Positions 48,274 through 56,012 of a stretch of 64,000 nucleotides of DNA are shown here, in pieces. Below the pieces are notes generated by a model. That model saw nothing but the letters and a program-made list of their open reading frames with translations, made no database searches and had not been told where the DNA came from. The translations under genes and the position numbers were made by a program. Within the stretch, counting starts at the first letter, position 1, and each line of letters opens with the position of its first letter. Source of the DNA: Mycobacterium sp. (lineage in GTDB: Bacteria > Actinomycetota > Actinomycetes > Mycobacteriales > Mycobacteriaceae); contig JAKFVT010000001.1 of assembly GCA_021732005.1 (NCBI GenBank), positions 1-64,000 of the forward strand, given 5' to 3'.

Positions 48274-48691
48274 CGTACTGAGCCGCAACGCCACTCGTGA
48301 CGCACAGGGGCGCAAGCCCGTCGTTGAGTGCCAAGAATCCCTCCGTGTGGCGCTGGCCCGGCGTCATCCAATTAGGAGGTTCAAGGTAGGTAGACGGCGT
48401 TGGCCCGGCCAGCTGCCCGCGAATGTGACCGTGCCCGCTCCCCGTCCTGATGTTTCCGCAACGCCGATGGCCCACGATGGGCGTGCGCACCTTTCGCCGA
48501 CGAGGGACAGACGGCGAGGACCTTTGGCACTTGCGAGGCTGGTGCCCGCGGCTGCATCGTGAGAACACCTACCCGGGCGCAGGCATGACCTTGCTATTGC
48601 GCCGGCTGAAAGTGGTACCACGATGTTGCGGTCGTGATGCAGGCCATCACCGGATCGGATTGACCGTGGAATCCATTGTCGAGGAGAAGAC
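48274..48691. other. intergenic region without a supported gene
   Basis: Short overlapping frames on both strands look like composition-driven shadows. The last 20 nt contain the ribosome binding site of the slipin gene (GAGGAGAAG). Confidence 0.5.
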
Positions 48692-49576
48692 ATGAACGTC
48701 GTCGCCGTCATCCTAGCGGTGGTCGTCGTGGCGCTGATTGTGGCGGCACTGTCCATTCGGGTGGTGAACCAATACGAGAAGGGTGTGTTGTTCCGGCTCG
48801 GGCGGGTCAAAGATGTCAGAGAGCCGGGGCTGACGTTCATCATCCCGGTCATCGACCGGTTGACGAAGGTCTCGATGCGAATCGTGACGATGCCGATCCA
48901 GTCACAGGGCATCATCACTCGCGACAATGTCAGTGTCGACATTGCCGCTGTCGCGTACTTCCGCGTCGTGGATGCGATCAAGTCGGTGGTGGCCATCGAA
49001 AACGTCAGTGCCGCAATCAATCAGATCGCCCAAACCACGCTGCGCAACGTCGTCGGCCAGCACACCCTCGACGAGACGTTGGCGGACACCGAGGTGATCA
49101 ACGCCAACATCCGGCGGATCCTCGACGTGATCACCTTGGAGTGGGGTGTGGAGGTGACCTTGGTCGAGCTCAAGGACATCCAACTGCCCGACAGCATGAA
49201 GCGGGCGATGGCCCGAGAAGCCGAAGCCGAGCGGGAGAAGCGCGCGAAAATCATCGCCGCCGAGGGCGAATCGCTGGCAGCGGCGGCACTCGGTGATGCC
49301 TCGGACACCATGATGGCCCACCCCCTTGCCCTCCAGCTGCGCAATCTGCAGACCCTGGTCGAACTGGGGGTCGACAAGAACACCACGGTGGTGTTCCCAG
49401 CGCAGCTGATGAGCGCAATCGGCGACATCGGAACATTCTTCGCCCGCGAGACCGCCGCCGCGCCGACACCGACACCGACACCACCGATCACAGCACCACT
49501 AGCCCCACAGGCCCAGGCCCCAACATCGGCAGCCAACGCAGAGACCGAACCCGACGCAAGCGCCCTGCGTGCGTGA
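48692..49576 (+). CDS. slipin / SPFH (stomatin-prohibitin) membrane protein
   Basis: The product is 294 residues from ATG 48692, with GAGGAGAAG upstream. One N-terminal membrane helix is followed by an SPFH domain with the slipin hallmarks EKGVLFRLGRV, PGLTFIIPVID and DNVSVDIAAVAYFRV. A long charged coiled coil (AREAEAEREKRAKIIAAEGE) and a Pro/Thr-rich tail come next. SPFH proteins oligomerise at the inner membrane and often scaffold proteases; no NfeD partner is adjacent. It appears to be the last ordinary chromosomal gene before the Tn7-like element. Confidence 0.9.
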   Translation: MNVVAVILAVVVVALIVAALSIRVVNQYEKGVLFRLGRVKDVREPGLTFIIPVIDRLTKVSMRIVTMPIQSQGIITRDNVSVDIAAVAYFRVVDAIKSVVAIENVSAAINQIAQTTLRNVVGQHTLDETLADTEVINANIRRILDVITLEWGVEVTLVELKDIQLPDSMKRAMAREAEAEREKRAKIIAAEGESLAAAALGDASDTMMAHPLALQLRNLQTLVELGVDKNTTVVFPAQLMSAIGDIGTFFARETAAAPTPTPTPPITAPLAPQAQAPTSAANAETEPDASALRA

Positions 49577-49662
49577 CGGCTGGCCAGCCCACCCGTGAGG
49601 GGTCTAGAGAATCGAGACATCGCTCTGGGCCCCGCTCCCCAGGCCGTAATCCCAGGCCGCGG

Positions 49663-49705
49663 TGTCTCATATCTTGTCTCACACCGCGCGTCTCGGATCT
49701 TGGCG
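49663..49705 (+). repeat. candidate transposon left end with repeated TnsB-like sites
   Basis: TGTCTCATATCTTG (49663-49676) and CGTCTCGGATCTTG (49689-49702) share 10 of 14 positions, 26 nt apart. Tn7-type ends begin with TGT and carry several TnsB sites of about 20 nt. The location, just after the last chromosomal gene, fits. Between 49577 and 49782 nothing else is seen. Confidence 0.4.
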
Positions 49706-49782
49706 TCACCTCCTGATAGCTAAACGGCTTAGGCAATGTCCAATCTCGACGGCGGGCGCTGTGAGCGTTGCGAGGGGGCCGA

Positions 49783-50142
49783 TCACGGCAGTCCGTAGCG
49801 GCGCCGCAGCTCCTCGCCGCTGATGGTGTTGCCCGCTGCGAAGTCTGCATCTGCGGCACTAAGTTCATTGCGCAGGTCAGTCTCGGCCGTCCAGCTCTCC
49901 GTCGATGTTTCGCCTGCGCCCGCTTGCGCATCAGCCACAGCTCCGAGTTCGGTTGCACGGCTGACTCTCCCGGTATTTTTCTCATCTGCTCCCGCGGCGC
50001 GGGCCGCCCGTCTCGCGGGGTTAGCGACTTCGCTGTTGAGCTCACCTGCCAGCTCTGCGTACCTGGCATCCAGCACGTCTTCGCCAAGCGCTTCGGGTTG
50101 CGAAGCCACCTGTCGGGACCGGCGGGGAGGGGACATCGCCAT
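49783..50142 (-). CDS. putative antitoxin-like small protein
   Basis: The product is 119 residues from ATG 50142. The C-terminus (LRNELSAADADFAAGNTISGEELRRRYGLP) resembles the toxin-binding tail of Phd/YefM- or RelB-type antitoxins; the N-terminal half is charged and shows no clear DNA-binding motif. No toxin gene is adjacent, so it may be an orphan. It lies inside the left part of the Tn7-like element, with a perfect ACTACTAGTAGT palindrome about 180 nt upstream. Confidence 0.5.
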   Translation of the reverse strand: MAMSPPRRSRQVASQPEALGEDVLDARYAELAGELNSEVANPARRAARAAGADEKNTGRVSRATELGAVADAQAGAGETSTESWTAETDLRNELSAADADFAAGNTISGEELRRRYGLP

Positions 50143-50323
50143 AGTCTCTATGATCGGCCGCGCTGAAGAGCGCCGCGAGTTCCGCCGAGTCGTGCGATAC
50201 GGGGTGTGGTCCGGGAGGGCATTTCGGGGCGTCTCCTAGCGGCTGTTAACGCTTCCTGCGCGGCCGGCTTGTCGCCCAGATGCCGACTCTTCGGTGAGGC
50301 CACTCCCGAACCTAACTCAGGGT

Positions 50324-50335
50324 ACTACTAGTAGT
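50324..50335. promoter_or_regulatory. palindrome ACTACTAGTAGT, candidate XRE operator
   Basis: This perfect 12-bp palindrome is AT-rich in a GC-rich context, between the antitoxin-like gene and the XRE gene. Partial copies occur at 50783-50788, 52061-52070 and 52089-52098. Nothing else is supported in 50143-50481. Confidence 0.55.
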
Positions 50336-50481
50336 GCTATCGCGCAATGTGCACCCCAGGTGGCTTCTGCAGCGGCTGCACCGAATTCGTCCCACCGCTG
50401 CCATGACTAACCGACTCGATGAGCGAGTCCCGGCAACGTCCGAACCACCGCGAATGTCGCGGACTCCATGGCTTTTCGGAG

Positions 50482-50769
50482 TTATCGGCGGTCCGCGAGG
50501 AGCCTGCTGACGGGAATATCCAGTGCGTCGGCGAGGTCAAAGAGCCGCTCGTAGAGCAGGCCTCGTCGGCCGTGTTCGACATCGATGAGGACGTTGCGGG
50601 TGACTCCGGAACGCAACGCCAGTTCCTCTTGACTGATACCCGCCTTGAGGCGTTGCTTACGAATGTTAGTGCCGACGATTTCGCGCCAGTATTCCCATTG
50701 CGCGACCCGAGCGGGGTCGTTTTGACTGGGGCGGGTCGGCACATCGATCAGCGTGTCCGCGCCGCCCAT
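50482..50769 (-). CDS. XRE-family helix-turn-helix regulator
   Basis: The product is 95 residues from ATG 50769. Residues 35-90 form an XRE domain (NIRKQRLKAGISQEELALRSG, then VTRNVLIDVEHGRRGLLYERLFDLADAL). The gene begins 14 nt after the tniQ-1 stop, inside the Tn7-like element. An ACTAGT element sits at its 5' edge and fuller copies occur upstream of tniQ-1, so it is the best candidate for the element's own repressor. Confidence 0.85.
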   Translation of the reverse strand: MGGADTLIDVPTRPSQNDPARVAQWEYWREIVGTNIRKQRLKAGISQEELALRSGVTRNVLIDVEHGRRGLLYERLFDLADALDIPVSRLLADRR

Positions 50770-50783
50770 CCAAGTCAGCCCTA

Positions 50784-51935
50784 CTAGTGATACATCATCG
50801 ATTGATCGTCAGGTGCGGCCGGTGGTGGCCGGTCGGCGGTGCGCGCAGCGACGTCCTCAACGGCGTGCGCCGGCCTGTGCGCCGTAGCCGGGGCGTGTCT
50901 GTGGGTGGTGCCAGCGATGCAGATCGACGCGGTAAGGTCCTGCACGAGGGGGGTCAGCCGCGAGCGTCTGGCTTCTCCGAAGCGCCGCCACGCGACAACA
51001 ACTGCGCCGCCGCAGATCTGTTGCAAGGACGCGGCCGCATGATCGCCATTGGGCGAGGACAGGACGGCGACGGCTGAGGCCAATCCCAGCATGCCGCGGG
51101 GTGTTGACGACGAGACTGCTGTAGAGCACCCAGAGGGATTCGACCAGCACCTGACCAAATACGCCAACAGGGTCTGCGTGGGCGCGGCGGCGACGAGCAG
51201 GTCGGCGAGGAAGCCAATGTCGTACAGGATCGCCGCGGCCGGTGGGCGATCGGCTCCATAGATCGGCAGGTGTGATTGCGGTGGTCCGATCATTGCGTCG
51301 AGGCTGCGCTGGGCGATGAGGAGTGCGTGGTTGCGGGGCAGGTACTTCACGGCGGTGTGGCGTAGGTCGTAGTCGCAGGGCTGGTTGTCGAATCCGCGGT
51401 GGACGCGGTTGGGGCAGTGCCCGAGATGGGGAACGCAGTTGCGGTAGGCGGGGTGTCGACGCTGGGGCCTGCGACAGCGTGGACACACCTCTGCGAGTAG
51501 ACATCCGTGCATCGAACAGGCAATGGCGGCGCGTAGTCGCCAGCTCAGTTTCCAGCGGCCGCCAGTGCCGCTCAGGCAGTGTGGACAGAACCGGGAGAAG
51601 GGTTGAGCAAACGTGCGCACTGGCAGTGAGACGCCGTCGGGTGTTGTTGCGCTGGTTGTATTCAGGTGTTGCCATGTCATGGCTCGGATCGTGTCGATTG
51701 CTACCCCGGCGGCTGGTGCGAGATGGTCAGCTTCGGCCTCGGCCCACGCCGCTCCCCTCGTCGCGCGAGGGTCGATGTTCAGGAACTGGATCATGTCGAT
51801 GACCGTCACGCCGTGGCGGCTGGCCAGGGCGTCCACCCACGATTCGAGGGACTCCCCCGCGACCGGCTGCACACGCAGCGGCAGCGTCCGGACGGGAGTG
51901 GTCGCGGCCGAATGCAGCGAATCCTGATCTGGCAC
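50784..51935 (-). CDS. tniQ: TniQ-family transposition target-selection protein (short)
   Basis: The product is 383 residues from GTG 51935, chosen because GAAGGA lies seven nt upstream; the frame is open to 52043. It has the TniQ start (LPLRVQPVAGESLESWVDALASR) and two zinc-binding knots (FCPHCL and CSMHGCLLAEVCPRC). The C-terminal half lacks a recognisable DNA-binding domain. In Tn7-like systems TniQ/TnsD proteins bridge TnsC to the target. Two TniQ proteins in one element usually mean two target pathways. It has its own promoter region, which contains the ACTAGTAGT elements. Confidence 0.88.
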   Translation of the reverse strand: MPDQDSLHSAATTPVRTLPLRVQPVAGESLESWVDALASRHGVTVIDMIQFLNIDPRATRGAAWAEAEADHLAPAAGVAIDTIRAMTWQHLNTTSATTPDGVSLPVRTFAQPFSRFCPHCLSGTGGRWKLSWRLRAAIACSMHGCLLAEVCPRCRRPQRRHPAYRNCVPHLGHCPNRVHRGFDNQPCDYDLRHTAVKYLPRNHALLIAQRSLDAMIGPPQSHLPIYGADRPPAAAILYDIGFLADLLVAAAPTQTLLAYLVRCWSNPSGCSTAVSSSTPRGMLGLASAVAVLSSPNGDHAAASLQQICGGAVVVAWRRFGEARRSRLTPLVQDLTASICIAGTTHRHAPATAHRPAHAVEDVAARTADRPPPAAPDDQSMMYH

Positions 51936-52056
51936 CAACGATTCCTTCGCACGAGTAACCGTGCGGCCGACCATTCTCAGGCAGGGGCTGGAGGTCGTCG
52001 GTCGCCGAAGCGATGCAGCGCGCCGCTTTATGCAGCGCGCCACGCTAAGGCCAGTG

Positions 52057-52100
52057 TATTACTAGTAGTGCATAACGGAGTGGGTATCACTAGTAGTGCA
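52057..52100. promoter_or_regulatory. two direct copies of the ACTAGTAGTGC element upstream of tniQ-1
   Basis: TATTACTAGTAGTGCATAAC (52057-52076) and TATCACTAGTAGTGCAGCAA (52085-52104) are direct repeats 28 nt apart, i.e. on nearly the same helical face. They lie 120-165 nt upstream of tniQ-1 and match the palindrome at 50324-50335. They are likely binding sites for the XRE protein. The 51936-52194 gap holds no gene. Confidence 0.6.
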
Positions 52101-52194
52101 GCAACGGTTCGCGCATCGGTGTTGGTTCATCGCAGCGCGAACAGTGGGCACTGCTGCAACGGCAGAGCTCCGAGGTGAGTGGTGCGGCAGGTGT

Positions 52195-54879
52195 TTAGGG
52201 GCCGCCGCGGTGTGCGAGTTCGGTGACCGCATCCAATACCCGGCGACCGTAACGGGTGACTCGTACCGGCGATCGGAGCACAAGATCGTGTCTGAAGTCG
52301 CGTTCCAGCCGTTGGACGGTGCCGGCGACCGTAGGAACCGTTGTTCCCAGCGCGTGGGCTGCGTCGGCGAAACGGTGGTGCTGTGCGATCACTGCGAAGC
52401 GCTGCAGTCGCTCCCAGCCGCCGTGTCCGATCAGAGCGGGGACCAAGATGGCGGGAATGGTGTGATCGGCAACGAGCTCGATTCGCGTGTGGCGGGCGAC
52501 GGTGCGCACCGGGATGCCCTGTTGAGTAGCGATGGCGGCTAGTGCTACCGGGTTCATGTGCAGTTCGTGGCTGATGTCATTCATGGACCGGTGTTTGGTG
52601 ATGTATTCGGTGTATAGCCAGCCGGGATCCACCGAGTGGCCTAATCTTTCACCCGGCTTGCGCACGGTGATGCCGTAGTCCCGGGCAAGTTTCCTCACTG
52701 TGGAGTCGCTGACGCCCGCCACGGCGCCAATGCTGCGCAGGCTCTTTCGCTCATCGAGGTAGAGCTCGCGCAGACGGTCCGCGGGCAGCGCCTCCACGGC
52801 ACGCTGATAGGCGCGGCCCGGTCGCGGGGCGCCGACGCGCGGTGTCCGCGGTCTCGGCACTCGAGGTGGTGCAGGACACCGCTCGAGCGCATAGCGGACG
52901 AGACCAGTGTTCACGTCAAGGCGTCGCGCGATAGTCGGTAACCGCAGTCGTCGAATGCGGACCAACCGGTGCAGCTCCGTGACATCGATATCGCCAATAC
53001 GCCATCCGGGCAGGTCAAGTGTTTCTGCCAGGTCCGTTGTCGGCTCCCACGCGACGGGCTCATCGTGGATGCCCTGTGCGGCAAGGAAGTCCACTGCGCA
53101 CGTGTGCAGACCCTCGGACAGTGCGGGAGTGAGCCGCCGAGGAAACTCGGACAGACGTACGCCGATGGTGTGGGCGCGGTAATCATCCGCGGCCGCCTCA
53201 GGCACCCCACTCACTTGTTCACGCAGATAACGGCGCGCAGTGGATAGCCCTTGCGGCTGCATCCGGATGCTGCGGCACAACGTCTTCCACTGCGCCTCAG
53301 GCAGCAGGCCGGTGTAATCGAGCCGGCGGCGGCGGTCGTAATCGATCGGTGCGCCGTCGCGGTCCAGGTAATCGGAGAGTCGAATGAGCGCGGTTCGGAT
53401 GCCCTCCCAGCATCCTGATGCTTTGAGACGCCACAGCACAAAGACGACATTGGATGGCGTCACCGCATTCCCCAAGAAGGCTGCCGCCTCGTCTACGTCG
53501 ACACTGGTGGACACCAGCAGAAGAGCGACCGACAGCGCGGTGCGCGCGGACGGTTGATACAACGACGACGGGCACAGTCTCAACGCCCAGCTGGACCACA
53601 GCAGCGACGGCGTGCACCTCTGCAGGCGGTAGCGCCGGGCGTCGTCGTTGCGCGGCCGCTGCGGGAATGGAGTTCCCAGCCGATAGTGGAGTTGATCGAC
53701 CGGGCTGAGTTGCGCTTCGGCGGCGATCAGCTGAATCGCTTGCAGGACCGGACTTGCCGTTTGGGTGCCGGGGTCGTCGGACAGGGATGTCCGGTGTAGG
53801 TCGTAGCGGTCGACATCGCCGGGCAGTGCGGCCAGGGGCGCGGCAGCGGCGTGAAGATCGGGCGATCCCAAGACCTGCAACGCAGCGGAGATGGCCACGG
53901 CTCTGATGATGGGCGGCCCGGTGGACCACTGGGGTGCGCTGACGGGATGTTCGTGATCGTCTATCCCGCGGTGGCGCCGTGCTCGGCGGTATTCGGTGAC
54001 GAGATCGGCCGGTACGAACCGGTCGAGGTGTTTATCTGGCACGGCGCAGAGGATGTTGCGGCCGAGGATGCGGATATCGGCCAGGACGTCTGCCGTGGGC
54101 CGCGGGTGGCGGCGGTAGGTACCCCAGGTGGAGACGCCGCGGTCCAGGAGGGCGGACAGGGTAGCCTGCGCGGCCAGTGCGGGATGGCCAGGGTCCAGCC
54201 CCACGACGGCGGCCTGTTCCAGATCAGTGCCACAGCGGGCGCCGCGTTTGCCTCGACCGGGAACCGGGCCGTCGCACTGAGTCGGGTGTGGTGGCCTGGG
54301 CCCGATCAATGGCCGCGTTCCTTGGCGGTGACCGCAGGTCGGGCAGCGATCGGCGAGTAGACAATGGTGTTGGGTGCAGGCGAATGTCCAGATCAGCAGC
54401 CACTGCAGCTTCCATCTGCCCCCGCTGGCAGCGAGACAGTGCGGGCAGAATTGGGATCCCGCGACGCGATGCCATCGGGCTAGCGTGGTCAACCGAGCCG
54501 GTGGCCCGAAGATTTCAGCGGTGGTGAGCGCGTAGTCCACGAAGGTCAATGCCTGGATGTCGGCGGTTGGGTAGCCGGTGGCAGCGCTGATCACCGCAAC
54601 GTCCTCGGGACTCAATTCCTGGGCATTCAGGCGTCTGCCGGCGTCGTGCCGATGTTCAAGCCCCATCTGCCAATACAAGTCACCGACCGATACACCGAGC
54701 CGCACGGCGTACGCTTGCAGCCAGGAATACAGCGACTCACCGCGCAGCGGCTCACTGCGCAGCGGAAACGAACGCGGCCCCTCACGATCGGCGTCCGATT
54801 GGCGCCGGGACAGGGCCTCGAGATCCGATAACAATGACCGGCCGTTCGGCGTTCGAGCTACGATCATGGACCCGCTCAC
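52195..54879 (-). CDS. tniQ: long TniQ/TnsD-like target-selection protein with C-terminal LysR-type HTH
   Basis: The product is 894 residues from GTG 54879, overlapping tnsC by 4 nt. The TniQ domain (residues 35-190) has FPLRSEPLRGESLYSWLQAYA and zinc ligands C145/C148 (FCPHCL), C168, C173 and C179/C182 (CPTC). The long middle part is helical. Residues of roughly 680-800 contain simple HTH units (RKSLRSIGAVAGVSDSTVRKL and SMNDISHELHMNP). The last 75 residues resemble a LysR-type winged helix (LQRFAVIAQHHRFADAAHAL, TVPTVAGTVQRLERDF). TnsD proteins select a specific attachment site through such DNA-binding regions, so this protein probably recognises a defined chromosomal site. Confidence 0.85.
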   Translation of the reverse strand: MSGSMIVARTPNGRSLLSDLEALSRRQSDADREGPRSFPLRSEPLRGESLYSWLQAYAVRLGVSVGDLYWQMGLEHRHDAGRRLNAQELSPEDVAVISAATGYPTADIQALTFVDYALTTAEIFGPPARLTTLARWHRVAGSQFCPHCLAASGGRWKLQWLLIWTFACTQHHCLLADRCPTCGHRQGTRPLIGPRPPHPTQCDGPVPGRGKRGARCGTDLEQAAVVGLDPGHPALAAQATLSALLDRGVSTWGTYRRHPRPTADVLADIRILGRNILCAVPDKHLDRFVPADLVTEYRRARRHRGIDDHEHPVSAPQWSTGPPIIRAVAISAALQVLGSPDLHAAAAPLAALPGDVDRYDLHRTSLSDDPGTQTASPVLQAIQLIAAEAQLSPVDQLHYRLGTPFPQRPRNDDARRYRLQRCTPSLLWSSWALRLCPSSLYQPSARTALSVALLLVSTSVDVDEAAAFLGNAVTPSNVVFVLWRLKASGCWEGIRTALIRLSDYLDRDGAPIDYDRRRRLDYTGLLPEAQWKTLCRSIRMQPQGLSTARRYLREQVSGVPEAAADDYRAHTIGVRLSEFPRRLTPALSEGLHTCAVDFLAAQGIHDEPVAWEPTTDLAETLDLPGWRIGDIDVTELHRLVRIRRLRLPTIARRLDVNTGLVRYALERCPAPPRVPRPRTPRVGAPRPGRAYQRAVEALPADRLRELYLDERKSLRSIGAVAGVSDSTVRKLARDYGITVRKPGERLGHSVDPGWLYTEYITKHRSMNDISHELHMNPVALAAIATQQGIPVRTVARHTRIELVADHTIPAILVPALIGHGGWERLQRFAVIAQHHRFADAAHALGTTVPTVAGTVQRLERDFRHDLVLRSPVRVTRYGRRVLDAVTELAHRGGP

Positions 54880-56012
54880 GACACCCTGGCGCGGGCTGTC
54901 TTAGGTTGCGCGCTGAGGCGGCGAGCGCGAAACGCGATCTCCACCTCGGCCCGAGCGCGCTCGGCAGCACTGTCGATGCGGAACGCGTCCAACACTGTGC
55001 GCGTTAATGATTCGGCGCCGGTGCGGATCGCCCGCGCGCAGCCGCGCCGGATGAGTTCCATCAGTGAACCGATGTGACCGGTGCTGCGGATGAACAGGTA
55101 GTCGAGCATCTCACCGTCGGTGAGCATCCCGGGGCGCTTGTTGGCCAGGATCAATCGTTCTTCCACGGTGCTCAACAGGGTGCGCCACTGGCGCCGTGCC
55201 CGATCGGTGTTCACCGCGTACGGTCGCATGTCCAGCGTGGTGGTGCGGCGCAGCGTTTGGGCGAGGACCGCGTCTTCGTAGGCCGGGCCTTCCATCAGAA
55301 TCCCGCGCTCGCCCAGCCCAACGCCAATGAGTAGCAGGGTGACGGGGAAATCGTTGGCGATGTACTTGAAGTGGTTGCTGATCTCGATTCCGCCGTGTTG
55401 TTGCCAGTGCAGGAAGTGCACGTCATCGACGATCAACAGCCGGGTCTCACAGCTCAGCACGCAGTCCAGCGCCCATTTCCCCAGTTGTGTCGTGGTCGCG
55501 CGCCGCCGGCCCGGGTGTGCGTAGAAATCGCATAGGGCGGTGTTGAAATCTTTCATGCTGGTGTTGCCGCGCAACCCCACCCGGCAGACCGGCCACCGTT
55601 CGTCGCCGGCGCGGGTGAAATCACCGTAGCGGGCGACCTCACGCTGGTGATATTTCTTGGCGAATTCTTCTACGGCACAACTTTTTCCAAGACCTGGGTA
55701 GCCGTCGATAGCGACGGAGCCTTTGGCGTGCTGGCCGTCTTGTTCGTTGCAATCCACGATGTCCCACAACGCTTCGTGTACCGAGGCGAGCATCGGGGTC
55801 TTGAACGGGCCCAGGTTGTTGTGCCAGTCGGTGCGCCGCCGGTTGTACTCATCAGCGCCCCCCTCCCCCAGCCCACGAATCTGACTCTTGGACAGCAATT
55901 CTGGGCGTACACGCGGACGTGCGTGCACGAAGTCACCCCAGCCTTCTTTACGCGCCAAGGTGAGGTTGTCCAGGTGGGACACCGGTGGCGGCGCCGCAGT
56001 CTTGGTAGTCAC
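54876..56012 (-). CDS. tnsC: TnsC/TniB AAA+ transposition ATPase
   Basis: The product is 378 residues from ATG 56012. Walker A is GYPGLGKS (104-111) and Walker B is RLLIVDDVHFL (D196, D197), followed by the sensor region LLIGVGL. TnsC-type ATPases assemble on the target DNA, receive the TniQ signal and activate the TnsA/B transposase. The gene overlaps tnsB and tniQ-2 by 4 nt on each side, which gives fixed stoichiometric coupling. Its length is typical of the group. Confidence 0.9.
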   Translation of the reverse strand: MTTKTAAPPPVSHLDNLTLARKEGWGDFVHARPRVRPELLSKSQIRGLGEGGADEYNRRRTDWHNNLGPFKTPMLASVHEALWDIVDCNEQDGQHAKGSVAIDGYPGLGKSCAVEEFAKKYHQREVARYGDFTRAGDERWPVCRVGLRGNTSMKDFNTALCDFYAHPGRRRATTTQLGKWALDCVLSCETRLLIVDDVHFLHWQQHGGIEISNHFKYIANDFPVTLLLIGVGLGERGILMEGPAYEDAVLAQTLRRTTTLDMRPYAVNTDRARRQWRTLLSTVEERLILANKRPGMLTDGEMLDYLFIRSTGHIGSLMELIRRGCARAIRTGAESLTRTVLDAFRIDSAAERARAEVEIAFRARRLSAQPKTARARVS

